Origin: JBFXAF01 sp050184585
Lineage (GTDB): Bacteria; Pseudomonadota; Alphaproteobacteria; Rhizobiales; Rhizobiaceae
Length of the DNA stretch: 64,000 bases
NCBI GenBank assembly: GCA_050184585.1
Contig: JBFXAF010000006.1
Span: 62,001-126,000 of the forward strand
Direction of reading: 5' to 3'
How positions within the stretch are numbered: position 1 is the stretch's first letter; each line of letters starts with the position of its first letter. The position numbers were made by a program, and so were the translations under genes. Of the stretch, positions 18,415 to 27,156 are shown in pieces. Under the pieces are notes generated by a model. The model was given only the letters and a program-made list of their open reading frames with translations. It ran no database searches and had not been told where the DNA came from.

Positions 18415-18837
18415 TCAGCGCTTGGCCAGAAGGTCGCGGATCTCGGTCAGGAGTTGCACGTCCGCAGGCGGCGGAGCGGCCGGGGCGGCAGGCTTCTCGG
18501 CCTCCAGGCGGCGGCGGATGCCATTCACGGCCCGCACCATGAGGAAGATGATCCAGGCCAGGATCACGAAATTGATGATCACCGTTATGAAGGCGCCGTA
18601 GGCGAACACCGCGCCCTGCTTCCTCGCCTCCTCGAGCGACGTCGCCGTCACCTCGCTCGACAGCGCCACGAAGTAGTTGGAGAAGTCGAAGCCGCCGAAG
18701 ATCGCGCCGACGAGCGGCATGATGATGTCGCCAACCAGCGATGAGACGATGAGACCGAAAGCGCCGCCGATGATCACGCCGACCGCGAGATCCATGACGT
18801 TGCCCTTGGAGATGAACTCCTGGAATTCCTTCAGCAT
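18415..18837 (-). CDS. mscL: Large-conductance mechanosensitive channel
   Basis: MscL is a homopentameric inner-membrane channel that opens on membrane tension and saves cells from osmotic downshock. The 140-residue protein has the amphipathic start MLKEFQEFISKGNVMDLAVG, the pore helix with GVIIGGAFG and IVSSLVGDIIMPL, a periplasmic loop, helix 2 (about 75-97; ITVIINFVILAWIIFL) and a C-terminal helix (VQLLTEIRDLL). A GGAGGG Shine-Dalgarno precedes the ATG. A longer upstream frame has no ribosome site and is not used. Confidence 0.97.
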   Translation of the reverse strand: MLKEFQEFISKGNVMDLAVGVIIGGAFGLIVSSLVGDIIMPLVGAIFGGFDFSNYFVALSSEVTATSLEEARKQGAVFAYGAFITVIINFVILAWIIFLMVRAVNGIRRRLEAEKPAAPAAPPPADVQLLTEIRDLLAKR

Positions 18838-19015
18838 GTATCCCTCCTCGCTGATCGTCCGCCACATCGGCCGGCAGCGAAGTCTATCAAATCGGCGACG
18901 GCATTGAAGCCTGGTACGTGTGCTGTCTGACGTAGGGTAATGCACCCGGCATGGACATGCGGGCGGGGCTGTGGTTGCGTGGCCCGTCGCGGCCTGGGCG
19001 AGAGGAGCCACGAGC

Positions 19016-22000
19016 TTGCAGGGCTGGTCCGTCGTCATCATCGCGATCGCCTATGTCACGCTGCTTTTCGCGATCGCCAGCCTTGGGGACCACAGGGCAA
19101 GGAACGCCGCGCCAGGCCATTCGCGGCCATACATCTATGCGCTCAGCCTGGCGATTTACTGCACCTCCTGGACCTTCTTCGGCTCGGTCGGGCTCGCCTC
19201 GGAGCGAGGGCTCGAGTTCCTGGCGATCTACATCGGCCCGGCGATCGTCTTCCTGTTCGGCTTCCGCCTGCTCAGGCGCATCATCCGTCTCGCCAAGGCC
19301 GAGAAGATCACCTCGATCGCCGACTTCCTCGGCGCACGCTACGGAAAGAGCTTCGCGGTCGCCGGCACGGCGACGCTGATCGCGATCGTGGGGGCGGTGC
19401 CCTACATCGCCCTGCAGCTGAAAGCGATCTCCGGCTCCGTCAGCCTTATGGTGGAGCATTACAGCGGCGCGCCGCCCAGCTTCGACCCGTTCGTCAGCGA
19501 CATCTCACTGATCGTGGCGGCGCTGCTTGCCATGTTCGCGGTGCTCTTCGGCACGCGCCACGCCGACGCGACCGAACACCAGGACGGCCTCGTCCTTGCC
19601 GTCGCGGTGGAATCGGTGGTGAAGCTGGCGGCCTTCCTCGCCGTCGGCATCGTGATCTGCTTCGTGCTCTTCGACGACCCGATCTCGCTCGCCGATGCGG
19701 TCGGGTCGCATCCCCAGGTTCAGGCGGCGGCAAGCTATCCCACCTCGATCGGCACCTGGATCGTGCTCACCTGCCTGTCCGGCTTCGCCATCATCATGCT
19801 TCCCCGGCAGTTCTACGTGATGATCGTGGAGAACCGCAGCGAGAGCGAACTACGAAAGGCGAGCTGGGTGTTCCCGCTGTACCTCGTGGCGATCAATCTC
19901 TTCGTTCTGCCCATCGCCTTCGCCGGCACGGTGCTCGTCGGCGACCGCACGTCGGCCGACCTCTACGTGCTGTCGCTGCCCCTCCTCGCGGGGCACGACC
20001 TGCTGGCGATGGCGGCCTTCATCGGCGGCCTCTCCGCGGCCACCGCGATGGTGATCGTGGCAAGCGTGGCGCTGTCGATCATGGTCTCCAACGATCTCGT
20101 GATCCCGCTTTTCGTCCGGCGGCTTCTCAAGACGGAGCGTTCGGACACCGAGGATTGGTCGGCCCTGATCCTCAACATCCGGCGGGCGGCGATCGTCCTC
20201 ATCCTGTTCGTCGCGTTTCTCTACTACCGCGAGAGCACGACCAACACGCGCCTCGCATCGATCGGCCTGATGTCGTTCGCGGCGATCGCCCAGTTCGCGC
20301 CGGCATTCTTCGGAGGTCTCGTCTGGCGCGGAGCGAATGCGCGAGGCGCCGCGCTCGGCATGGGAGCCGGCATCCTCGTGTGGGCCTACACCCTGCTCTA
20401 CCCGTCGCTGGTCGGGCCAGAGTCGGCGATCGTCGCACATGGCCTGTTCGGCCTCGAGGCGCTGCGGCCGCAGGCGCTCTTCGGGACCGGCGGCGAGCCC
20501 CTCAATCACGGCGTTCTCTGGAGCCTCACGGTCAACACGCTCTTCTTCGTGCTGGGATCGCTGTCTCGCATGTCGTTTCCGCTGGAACGCATCCAGGCGG
20601 CAATCTTCGTGCCGCGCGACACCAGCCCCATGCCGAACCTACGGCGGTTCCGGACCGCCGTCACCGTGAACGACCTGCGCGAGACGATCTCGCGCTATCT
20701 CGGCGTCGAACGGACGGAGCGTTCGTTCCAGACCTACGAGGCGGAGAGCGGCCCGCTTCCCGGTAACGCCCAGGCCGATACGGGGGTTATCCGCTTTTCG
20801 GAGCAGTTGCTCGCCAGCGCGGTCGGCTCCTCGTCGGCACGCCTCATCCTGTCGCTGCTCTTCCAGCGCAACGACCGCGCCTCGCGGGACGCCTTCCGGT
20901 TGCTGGACGACGCCAGCGAGGCGCTGCAGCAGAACCGGGACCTGCTGCAGATCGCGCTCGACCAGATGGAGCAGGGCATCACCGTCTTCGACCGCGACTT
21001 CCGGCTGACGTGCTGGAACCGGCAGTACCGAATCCTGTTCGACCTTCCCGACGACATGGGACAGGTCGGCGTCTCCCTCGGGCAAATCCTGCGCTTCCTG
21101 GCGAAGCGCGGCGATTTCGGCGCCGACGAAGTGAAGAACACGCTCGACAGACTCAATTCGTTCGAAGGCTCCTGGCAGATGGAACTGAAGGCGAGTCGAC
21201 GGATCATCGAGATACGCTCGAACCCGATGCCCGACGGCGGCATCGTGGCGACCTACGCCGACATCACCGCACGGGTCGAGGCCGATCTCGCGCTCAAACG
21301 GGCCAACGAATCGCTCGAACAGCGCGTGCGCAACCGCACCGTCGAACTGACGCGCGTCAACGAGGAACTGGCGCAGGCGCAGGTGATCGCCGAGGAGGCC
21401 AACCTGTCGAAGACCCGCTTCCTCGCCGCCGCCGGGCACGACATCCTCCAGCCGCTCAACGCGGCGCGCCTCTATTGCGCCTCGCTGATCGAGCGGGCCG
21501 GATCGGGACAGACCGGTACCGCTGCCGCCAACATCGAATCCTCGCTTGAATCGGTCGAGACCATCCTTGGCGCCGTGCTCGACATCTCACGGCTGGACAC
21601 CGGGGCGATGAAGCCGGACGAGAGCTCGTTCCGGCTCGACGGCCTGCTGCGGCAGATCGGCACGGACTTCCAGCCGCTGGCCGCGGCGAAGAAGCTCGAG
21701 CTGCGCATCCTCGTGCAGAACCTTGTGTCCAACGCCATCAAATACACCCGTACGGGGCGCGTCCTCGTCGGAGTCCGGCGGCGCGGGGCGCTCGCCGAGA
21801 TCCAGGTGCTGGATACCGGCATCGGCATCGCCGGCGACAAGCTGAACACCGTGTTCCGCGAGTTCACGCGGCTCGAGGAAGGCGCGCGCGAGGCACAGGG
21901 ACTCGGCCTCGGGCTTTCCATCGTCGACCGCATCGCCCGCGTCCTCAGGCTGGAAATCCGCATCTTCTCATTGCCCGGCAAGGGCACGCGCTTTTCGGTC

Positions 22001-22456
22001 CTTGTGCCGGTAACCGAGAGCAAGGAGCAGCCCACTGAAGTGCCGCGGCGGCGATCGATCCACCCCGCCTCCGCCCTGGAGGGCCTTTCCGTGCTCTGCA
22101 TCGACAACGACCCCCGCATCGTCGAAGGCATGCGCCTTCTCGTCGAGGGCTGGGGCTGCCGCGTGACGACGGCGACCGGAAGCCGCGACCTGCCCGAGCG
22201 ATGGGATGTCGCGCCGGACATCATACTGGCCGACTACCATCTGGACGGCGAGAACGGCCTCGATCTGATCCAGTCGCTGCGCCGCACGATCGGGGAGGAC
22301 ACGCCCGCCGTGCTGATCACCGCCGACCGCTCCAACGAGGTGCGGGCGGCAGCCGTGGCGCTCGATGTCGCCGTGGTCGGCAAGCCGGTAAAACCGGCGC
22401 AACTCAGATCGATGATGGGCCGAAAGCGGCGCTTCGCGGCGGCCGCGGCGGAGTAG
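19016..22456 (+). CDS. Hybrid sensor histidine kinase with Na+/solute-symporter sensor domain (NahK/ErcS-like), ATPase domain apparently shortened
   Basis: A TTG start at 19016 with GGAG eight bases upstream gives 1146 residues; a GTG at 18971 is an alternative. Residues about 1-520 form a sodium:solute-symporter-like membrane domain of about 13 helices. A PAS segment follows (about 640-750; ITVFDRDFRLTCWNRQYRILF), then a coiled coil, a HisKA domain with the phospho-acceptor in AAAGHDILQPLNAARLY (about 805), the HATPase domain, and a C-terminal receiver with IILADYHLDGENG (about 1075). The segment before the N-box reads KKLELRILVQNLVSNAIKY; homologues normally have some 25 more residues there, so the ATP-binding fold may be damaged. 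It is convergent with a LuxR regulator gene, its likely partner. Confidence 0.9.
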   Translation: MQGWSVVIIAIAYVTLLFAIASLGDHRARNAAPGHSRPYIYALSLAIYCTSWTFFGSVGLASERGLEFLAIYIGPAIVFLFGFRLLRRIIRLAKAEKITSIADFLGARYGKSFAVAGTATLIAIVGAVPYIALQLKAISGSVSLMVEHYSGAPPSFDPFVSDISLIVAALLAMFAVLFGTRHADATEHQDGLVLAVAVESVVKLAAFLAVGIVICFVLFDDPISLADAVGSHPQVQAAASYPTSIGTWIVLTCLSGFAIIMLPRQFYVMIVENRSESELRKASWVFPLYLVAINLFVLPIAFAGTVLVGDRTSADLYVLSLPLLAGHDLLAMAAFIGGLSAATAMVIVASVALSIMVSNDLVIPLFVRRLLKTERSDTEDWSALILNIRRAAIVLILFVAFLYYRESTTNTRLASIGLMSFAAIAQFAPAFFGGLVWRGANARGAALGMGAGILVWAYTLLYPSLVGPESAIVAHGLFGLEALRPQALFGTGGEPLNHGVLWSLTVNTLFFVLGSLSRMSFPLERIQAAIFVPRDTSPMPNLRRFRTAVTVNDLRETISRYLGVERTERSFQTYEAESGPLPGNAQADTGVIRFSEQLLASAVGSSSARLILSLLFQRNDRASRDAFRLLDDASEALQQNRDLLQIALDQMEQGITVFDRDFRLTCWNRQYRILFDLPDDMGQVGVSLGQILRFLAKRGDFGADEVKNTLDRLNSFEGSWQMELKASRRIIEIRSNPMPDGGIVATYADITARVEADLALKRANESLEQRVRNRTVELTRVNEELAQAQVIAEEANLSKTRFLAAAGHDILQPLNAARLYCASLIERAGSGQTGTAAANIESSLESVETILGAVLDISRLDTGAMKPDESSFRLDGLLRQIGTDFQPLAAAKKLELRILVQNLVSNAIKYTRTGRVLVGVRRRGALAEIQVLDTGIGIAGDKLNTVFREFTRLEEGAREAQGLGLGLSIVDRIARVLRLEIRIFSLPGKGTRFSVLVPVTESKEQPTEVPRRRSIHPASALEGLSVLCIDNDPRIVEGMRLLVEGWGCRVTTATGSRDLPERWDVAPDIILADYHLDGENGLDLIQSLRRTIGEDTPAVLITADRSNEVRAAAVALDVAVVGKPVKPAQLRSMMGRKRRFAAAAAE

Positions 22457-22458
22457 CT

Positions 22459-23115
22459 TCAGAGGGCCGCCTGCAGGGGCTCGGTCCCGATCTTGGCCAG
22501 AAGGATCACTGCCTGGGTGCGACTGTCGACGCCCAGCTTCTGAAGCACCGCGGACACATGCGCCTTGATGGTCGCCTCGGAGACGCCGAGCACATAGGCG
22601 ATCTGCTTGTTCAGCAACCCTTCGGCCAGCATGCCCAGCACGCGCGACTGCTGGGGCGTCAGCGTCTGCAGCCGCTGGATCAGGTCGGATACCTCGGGGT
22701 CGCGCTCGTCGCCGAGATCGACGCCCGAAGGTGCGGCTATGCCGCCGGCAAGCACGGTCTCGACCGCCTGGCGTATCTCTTCGATGCTCGCCGACTTCGA
22801 GATGAATCCGGACGCGCCCAGTTCGAGCGCGCGGCGAATGGTCTGCGGATCGTCGTGAGCGGAAACGATCACCACGGGAACGGCCGAGATGCCCCGCAGA
22901 GAGATCAGGCCCGAGAGTCCGCTCGTGCCGGGCATGGCGAGATCGAGCAGGACCAGGTCGATGTCGTCGCCGCTCGCCACGGCGTCCTTCGTGGCCTGGA
23001 AGTTGCCTGCCTCGACGATCGACGTGTTGGACGCGACACCCGACAGCGCCTGCGTGAGGGCGCCGCGAAAAAGCGGGTGGTCGTCCGCGATGACCAGCTT
23101 GCAGGCGGTCTGCAC
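22459..23115 (-). CDS. LuxR/NarL-family response regulator
   Basis: The GTG start at 23115 follows GGGGAGG and gives 218 residues; longer upstream frames begin before the ribosome site. The receiver domain has the acidic pair in LVIADDHPLF (about 11), the phospho-acceptor Asp in LVLLDLAMPGTSG (about 55), Ser in VVIVSAHDD (about 84) and Lys in GFISKSASIEE (about 105). A LuxR helix-turn-helix follows (about 150-205; LTPQQSRVLGMLAEGLLNKQIA and VSEATIKAHVSAVLQKLGV). It ends 2 bp from the end of the hybrid kinase gene, and the pair very probably form one signalling system. Confidence 0.94.
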   Translation of the reverse strand: MQTACKLVIADDHPLFRGALTQALSGVASNTSIVEAGNFQATKDAVASGDDIDLVLLDLAMPGTSGLSGLISLRGISAVPVVIVSAHDDPQTIRRALELGASGFISKSASIEEIRQAVETVLAGGIAAPSGVDLGDERDPEVSDLIQRLQTLTPQQSRVLGMLAEGLLNKQIAYVLGVSEATIKAHVSAVLQKLGVDSRTQAVILLAKIGTEPLQAAL

Positions 23116-23285
23116 GCGATCCTCCCCTGATTCTTTTCTGCTTGCGCCGCGCCGGCCGATTATGCGGGGCCGGGCCTCCTTTGCAAGCGCAGCTTGGTTG
23201 CCTGGAACGAACGGGGTCGCCAGAATGTTACTTGCGCGCGCGAGCAAGATATCCGCACTGTGCGAACGAGAGGGATTGCTGGAAC

Positions 23286-23681
23286 GTGGACAAGGTCAGA
23301 GAGATCGCGGTCCAGTGCGTCGGCCGGGCGGTCATGTTCGGCGTTCTCGCCATCGCCTGCGTGATGGTCGGCTTTTCCTTCAATCCGGTCTCGTCGTTTC
23401 GTTCGGGAGCGGTGCTAACCCTCCTGATGGCCGCCATACTGATCTGGAAGGCCTATCACGCCCCTAGCCAGAACCCGAAGTACACGGAGGTCTGGCTCTA
23501 TCTGGACGAAGGCGCCCGCCCGAGCGACGCTCACGCGCGCTTCGTCTTCGGCACCGTACTGCGCGAGGTCTACGGCAGGTTCGCGCAGGTGACGCTCGCC
23601 GTCGCCTGCGGGCTGTTCGCGATCTCGCTGGTGCTGACGCTGGCCGGCCTCGAACCCTACACGCCGCCGGTCGGCGGCTGA
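23286..23681 (+). CDS. Small inner-membrane protein of unknown function
   Basis: The GTG start at 23286 gives 131 residues and is preferred over a longer upstream extension that has no hydrophobic or conserved character. Two paired hydrophobic segments (about 15-32 and 40-55) and a third near residues 105-125 suggest a three-helix membrane protein. The soluble stretch between (KYTEVWLYLDEGARPSDAHARF) is acidic and likely cytoplasmic. I do not recognise a family. It lies between the divergent LuxR regulator gene and a convergent secreted-protein gene. Confidence 0.75.
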   Translation: MDKVREIAVQCVGRAVMFGVLAIACVMVGFSFNPVSSFRSGAVLTLLMAAILIWKAYHAPSQNPKYTEVWLYLDEGARPSDAHARFVFGTVLREVYGRFAQVTLAVACGLFAISLVLTLAGLEPYTPPVGG

Positions 23682-24089
23682 TCAGGTCCTGGTGGACTCG
23701 TCCTCTGCGTCCTTCATGACTTCCATGAAGCGCCGGAAGAACTTCTCCATCGTCTCCAGGGACCGGTCGATCTGCTCGTCCGACGGCAGGAGGTTGCCGG
23801 GCTTGAGGACGGGCGATTCCTCGATCGCCGCGACCCGCTTCTCGAGTTCGCCCAGCCTCGCCTCCAGTCGACCGACCTCTTCCTCGAATGCGGCCCGCTC
23901 GTCGGCCGCCATGCGGCAGACCAACTGGCCGGACGTTTCCTGGCAGACCGACATCGCACCGGTGACCGTATCGAGACGGACATAACCGTCGTCGGTGCGC
24001 TCGAGCCTGTATCTTTCCGTCTCGGCGGCGCCCGCCGGCAGGCACAAGGCAGAGAATGCGATCAAGACCAGCAACTGCTTCGTGACCAT
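23682..24089 (-). CDS. Small secreted/periplasmic coiled-coil protein of unknown function
   Basis: The ATG at 24089 follows GGGAGG and gives 135 residues. There is a Sec signal peptide (MVTKQLLVLIAFSALCLPAGA, cleaved near AAETERY). A short domain with two cysteines follows (MSVCQETSGQLVCRM, possible disulfide), then a heptad-like coiled coil (about 60-88; EEEVGRLEARLGELEKRVAAIEE) and an acidic helix at the end. The region before the coil (YRLERTDDGYVRLDTVTGAMSVC) looks like a small beta motif. No catalytic residues are evident. Its stop abuts the stop of the membrane-protein gene at 23681. Confidence 0.82.
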   Translation of the reverse strand: MVTKQLLVLIAFSALCLPAGAAETERYRLERTDDGYVRLDTVTGAMSVCQETSGQLVCRMAADERAAFEEEVGRLEARLGELEKRVAAIEESPVLKPGNLLPSDEQIDRSLETMEKFFRRFMEVMKDAEDESTRT

Positions 24090-24197
24090 CGGGACCTCCC
24101 TGGCAGGCAAGGAAGACTGCGGCGACATTGCGCCTGAATTGGGGAGAAGGCACCGGGCGCGCTTTCGCCGGGCCGACGATCGTCCTATAGGCGTGGC

Positions 24198-24542
24198 GTG
24201 TCCGCAACCGTCTACAAGATCTGTCCCGAACCGCTGTGGCGCGCCGCCGTGGCTGCGGGCGTCTTCGACGGCGCGCCGGTCGACGTCGCCGACGGCTTCA
24301 TCCATTTCTCCACGATCGCGCAAGTGGTCGAGACAGCACGCAGGCATTTCCCGGGCCAGGACGATCTCGTGCTGGTGGCGGTCGACGCGGCAAAACTCGG
24401 CGCGGCACTGCGGTTCGAACCATCGCGCGGGGGCGACCTCTTCCCGCATCTCTACGGACCGCTTCCGCTGGACGCCGTCCGCTGGACCAAGGCGCTGCCG
24501 CTCGGTCCGACCGGACACGCGTTCCCGGAGATGGAATCCTGA
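24198..24542 (+). CDS. DUF952 family protein
   Basis: A GTG start gives 114 residues. The sequence matches the DUF952 pattern: VYKICPEPLWRAA at the start, then DGFIHFSTIAQVVETARRHF with the conserved HFS, LVLVAVDAAKLG, and a C-terminal FPHLYGPLPLDAV. The family is small and cytoplasmic, is related in fold to glutathione S-transferase-adjacent or ADP-ribosyl-like proteins, and has no settled function. Its TGA stop overlaps the probable CTG start of pyrD by four bases, so the two are probably cotranscribed and coupled. Confidence 0.9.
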   Translation: MSATVYKICPEPLWRAAVAAGVFDGAPVDVADGFIHFSTIAQVVETARRHFPGQDDLVLVAVDAAKLGAALRFEPSRGGDLFPHLYGPLPLDAVRWTKALPLGPTGHAFPEMES

Positions 24543-25633
24543 ACCCGCTGCTCGACTGGCTCGGCCGCAACGCGCTTTTCGCGCTCGACCCGGAGACCGC
24601 GCATGGCCTCTCGATCGCAGCATTGAAATCGGGCCTGCCGCTCGCGCCGAGGACTATGCACTCCCCGCTGCTGGAGACCCATGTCGCCGGCCTGACCTTC
24701 CCCAATCCGCTCGGGCTCGCCGCCGGCTACGACAAGAACGCGGAGATACCCGACGCGGCCCTCAAGCTCGGATTCGGCTTCGCCGAAGTCGGCACCGTGA
24801 CGCCGCTTTCCCAGTCCGGAAACCCGCGTCCGCGGATCTTTCGCCTGACCGCGGATCAGGCAGTGATCAACAGGCTGGGCTTCAACAACGAGGGTCATGC
24901 GTCGGCGCTGAAGCGGCTCGCGGGCCGGGCGGCGCGCCCGGGCGTAGTCGGGGTCAACATCGGCGCCAACAAGGACAGCGCCGACAGGATGGGCGACTAC
25001 GAGGCCGGCGTGCGGCGCTTCGCGCCGCTGGCGTCGTATCTGACGGTGAACGTCTCGTCGCCCAACACGCCAGGCCTCAGGGACTTGCAGGCCCGGACGG
25101 CGCTCGAGGAACTGCTTCAGCGAGTGCTGGAGGCAAGGTCTTCCCTCCCCGTCTCGAAGGGCGGGAGGACGCCGATGTTCCTGAAGATCGCGCCCGATCT
25201 CGACGAGAGCGCCCTGGACGACATCGCCGCAGCGCTGGCAGCCCGGCCGGTGGAGGGACTGATCGTCTCCAACACGACCGTATCCCGGCCGCCGCTCGAG
25301 AGCCGCGCCCACGCGGGCGAAGCAGGGGGGCTGTCGGGCAGGCCGCTGTTCAACCGTTCAACGGCGGTGCTGGCGCGCATGCGGCGACGGCTCGGTCCCG
25401 AAGCCGTCATCGTCGGCGCAGGCGGCGTCGACGACCCCGACACCGCCCTCGAGAAAATCCGGGCGGGCGCCGACCTGGTTCAGCTCTACACGGGCATGAT
25501 CTATCAGGGACCAGTCTTGCCTGGACGCATCGTGGCGGGCATGGCGCGGTTCGCCGAGCGCGAAGGCCTGAAACGGCTCACGCAAATCCGCGACAGCCGC
25601 GCCGACCACTGGGCCGCGCAGCCGATCGGCTAG
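24539..25633 (+). CDS. pyrD: Dihydroorotate dehydrogenase (quinone), probable CTG start
   Basis: Class 2 dihydroorotate dehydrogenase, a membrane-associated FMN enzyme that oxidises dihydroorotate with quinone in pyrimidine synthesis. The 364-residue sequence has the N-terminal membrane helix segment (LLDWLGRNALFALDPETAHGL), LAAGYDKNAE, the catalytic Ser in VNVSSPNTPGLR (about 170), FLKIAPDL, VSNTT and the phosphate loop VGAGGVDDPDTA. No ATG, GTG or TTG sits at the proper beginning; the first in-frame ones fall inside the N-terminal region (TTG near residue 28, ATG near 40). CTG at 24539 overlaps the upstream stop as CTGA and has GGAG eight bases upstream, so a CTG start is the best reading. 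Confidence 0.93.
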   Translation: MNPLLDWLGRNALFALDPETAHGLSIAALKSGLPLAPRTMHSPLLETHVAGLTFPNPLGLAAGYDKNAEIPDAALKLGFGFAEVGTVTPLSQSGNPRPRIFRLTADQAVINRLGFNNEGHASALKRLAGRAARPGVVGVNIGANKDSADRMGDYEAGVRRFAPLASYLTVNVSSPNTPGLRDLQARTALEELLQRVLEARSSLPVSKGGRTPMFLKIAPDLDESALDDIAAALAARPVEGLIVSNTTVSRPPLESRAHAGEAGGLSGRPLFNRSTAVLARMRRRLGPEAVIVGAGGVDDPDTALEKIRAGADLVQLYTGMIYQGPVLPGRIVAGMARFAEREGLKRLTQIRDSRADHWAAQPIG

Positions 25634-26958
25634 AGAAATGTTCGCCGCGCACGGCCGGGGAGGATCGCCGCCAGGCTGATCCCGCGCACGAGCAGAAGCA
25701 CATGCAGTGCGGCCCACAGGCCGTGGTTTCCCCAAAGTTCGGGCAGCACCCACAACGCCGCCGCGAAGAAGGCGAACGACAGCAGCATCATGTTGCGCAT
25801 GTCGCGCGACCATGTCGCGCCGATGTAGACGCCGTCCATCTGGAAGGCGAGAACGCCGGTCAGCGGCGTGAGCGCCGCCCAGAAAAGATAGGTCGAGGCG
25901 ATGGACCGCACGTCCCCGGCCCTGGCGACCAGTTCGATCACGGCGACGCCAGTCGACATGAACACCAGGCTCGCCATGGCCGCGAGGGCGAACCCCCAAC
26001 CGCCGCTCAGGATGACCGCGCGGCGAAAGTCGGCTGCCCTGCCGGCGCCCACCGATCTGCCGACAAGCTGTTCGGCTGCCGCCGCGAACCCGTCGAGAAA
26101 GAACCCTCCCACCATGAAGAAGTTCATCAGAACGGCGTTCGCCGCGAGCGTCGCCGTGCCCATGCCCGCGCCTTTCCGCGCGAACAGCGCGAACGCGCCG
26201 ACCAGCACGAACGACCGGATCATGATGTCCCGGTTGAGGGCGAAGAGCCTGAGGAGCGCCGGAGGATCGGCAAAGGTCGCCAAGCCGAGGCGAGGCAGGC
26301 CGCGCAGCCGTCTCAGGACGAGCAGGACGCCGGCAAGCGCGGCCGCCAGTTCGCCGCCGACGGTGCCCCATGCGACGCCTTCGATGCCCCAACCCAGCCA
26401 CAGGCCAAGCATGACCGAAAGCACGATGTTGGTTCCGTTGAGCAGGAGCTGGAAGGCCAGACCGACACCCGCCTCGCCGCGACCCACGAAAAAGCCGAGG
26501 AGGGCGAAGTTGGCGAGCGTCAGCGGCGATCCGAGCATGCGGATGCCCACATAGTCCGCCATTGCCGCGTCGACCGCCGCGTCCGCGTCGATGAACGCCT
26601 GCCCGAGCCCGAGCAGCAGCGGCGCGGCCAGCGCGAGCGCGATCCCCAGCGCGACTCCCATGGCCAGCGCGCGGGCGACGATCGCCTGCTGGTCGCGAAG
26701 GTCGACGCGTCCGGACGCCTGGGCCACCAGGCCCGTGGTGCCGCTCTGGAGGAAATTGCAGGTGCCGAACACCAGGTCGAACAGGATCGCGCCAGCGGCC
26801 AGCCCGCCGAGCATCGCGGCATCGCCGAACTGGCCGACGACCGCCGTGTCGACCAAGCCGATCAGCGGTGTCGTCATGTAGGCCAGCGTCATCGGCAACG
26901 CGATGGCGACGACGCTGCGATGGCCTATCCGGACGCCGGCCCCCTTTCCTTCCTGCAT
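25630..26958 (-). CDS. MATE-family multidrug/toxin efflux transporter (DinF branch)
   Basis: The ATG at 26958 gives 442 residues; in-frame codons upstream add only polar sequence. About 12 membrane helices are arranged as two six-helix halves. DinF-branch features are an N-terminal LPMTLAYMTTPLIGLVDTAVVGQ (an Asp in helix 1 used for cation coupling), NFLQSGTTGLVAQASG near 80, and the matching second-half segment MNFFMVGGFFLDGFAAAAEQLVGRSVG near 275. It probably exports organic cations or toxins with H+ or Na+. It ends four bases inside the end of pyrD (convergent). Confidence 0.92.
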   Translation of the reverse strand: MQEGKGAGVRIGHRSVVAIALPMTLAYMTTPLIGLVDTAVVGQFGDAAMLGGLAAGAILFDLVFGTCNFLQSGTTGLVAQASGRVDLRDQQAIVARALAMGVALGIALALAAPLLLGLGQAFIDADAAVDAAMADYVGIRMLGSPLTLANFALLGFFVGRGEAGVGLAFQLLLNGTNIVLSVMLGLWLGWGIEGVAWGTVGGELAAALAGVLLVLRRLRGLPRLGLATFADPPALLRLFALNRDIMIRSFVLVGAFALFARKGAGMGTATLAANAVLMNFFMVGGFFLDGFAAAAEQLVGRSVGAGRAADFRRAVILSGGWGFALAAMASLVFMSTGVAVIELVARAGDVRSIASTYLFWAALTPLTGVLAFQMDGVYIGATWSRDMRNMMLLSFAFFAAALWVLPELWGNHGLWAALHVLLLVRGISLAAILPGRARRTFL

Positions 26959-27057
26959 GGTCTCGACCGCGGCCCTCGTGCGCCACCTCTCTGCGGTCCG
27001 GAGCGCTCCCATGCAAGCGCCGGACGGCGCCATCGATCATGCCAGGAAGGGCGTTGA

Positions 27058-27156
27058 GAGGGCGAGCCGGTCTTCGTCAGCCGGCACAAGGACATGCTCG
27101 GGGTCGGAGGCGAGAAAGTCGCGGCGGCCGAGATCGAGGGGCACCCGGGACCGTAG
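27058..27156 (+). pseudogene. Remnant of an AMP-forming acyl-CoA ligase
   Basis: One frame encodes about 32 residues with RHKDMLGVGGEKVAAAEIE, close to the C-terminal hinge motif of AMP-dependent acyl-CoA synthetases (typically R-x-KD-M...GGENV-x-x-x-EIE). A stop precedes it in frame (TGA at 27055) and TAG follows at 27154, so only a fragment survives. It runs straight into a second, unrelated gene remnant. It is read as a gene relic, not an expressed protein. Confidence 0.6.

Noticed and set aside
23995..27057. Plus-strand open frame of about 1,000 codons
   Set aside because: It crosses DUF952 and pyrD out of frame and runs antisense to the MATE gene; pure shadow.
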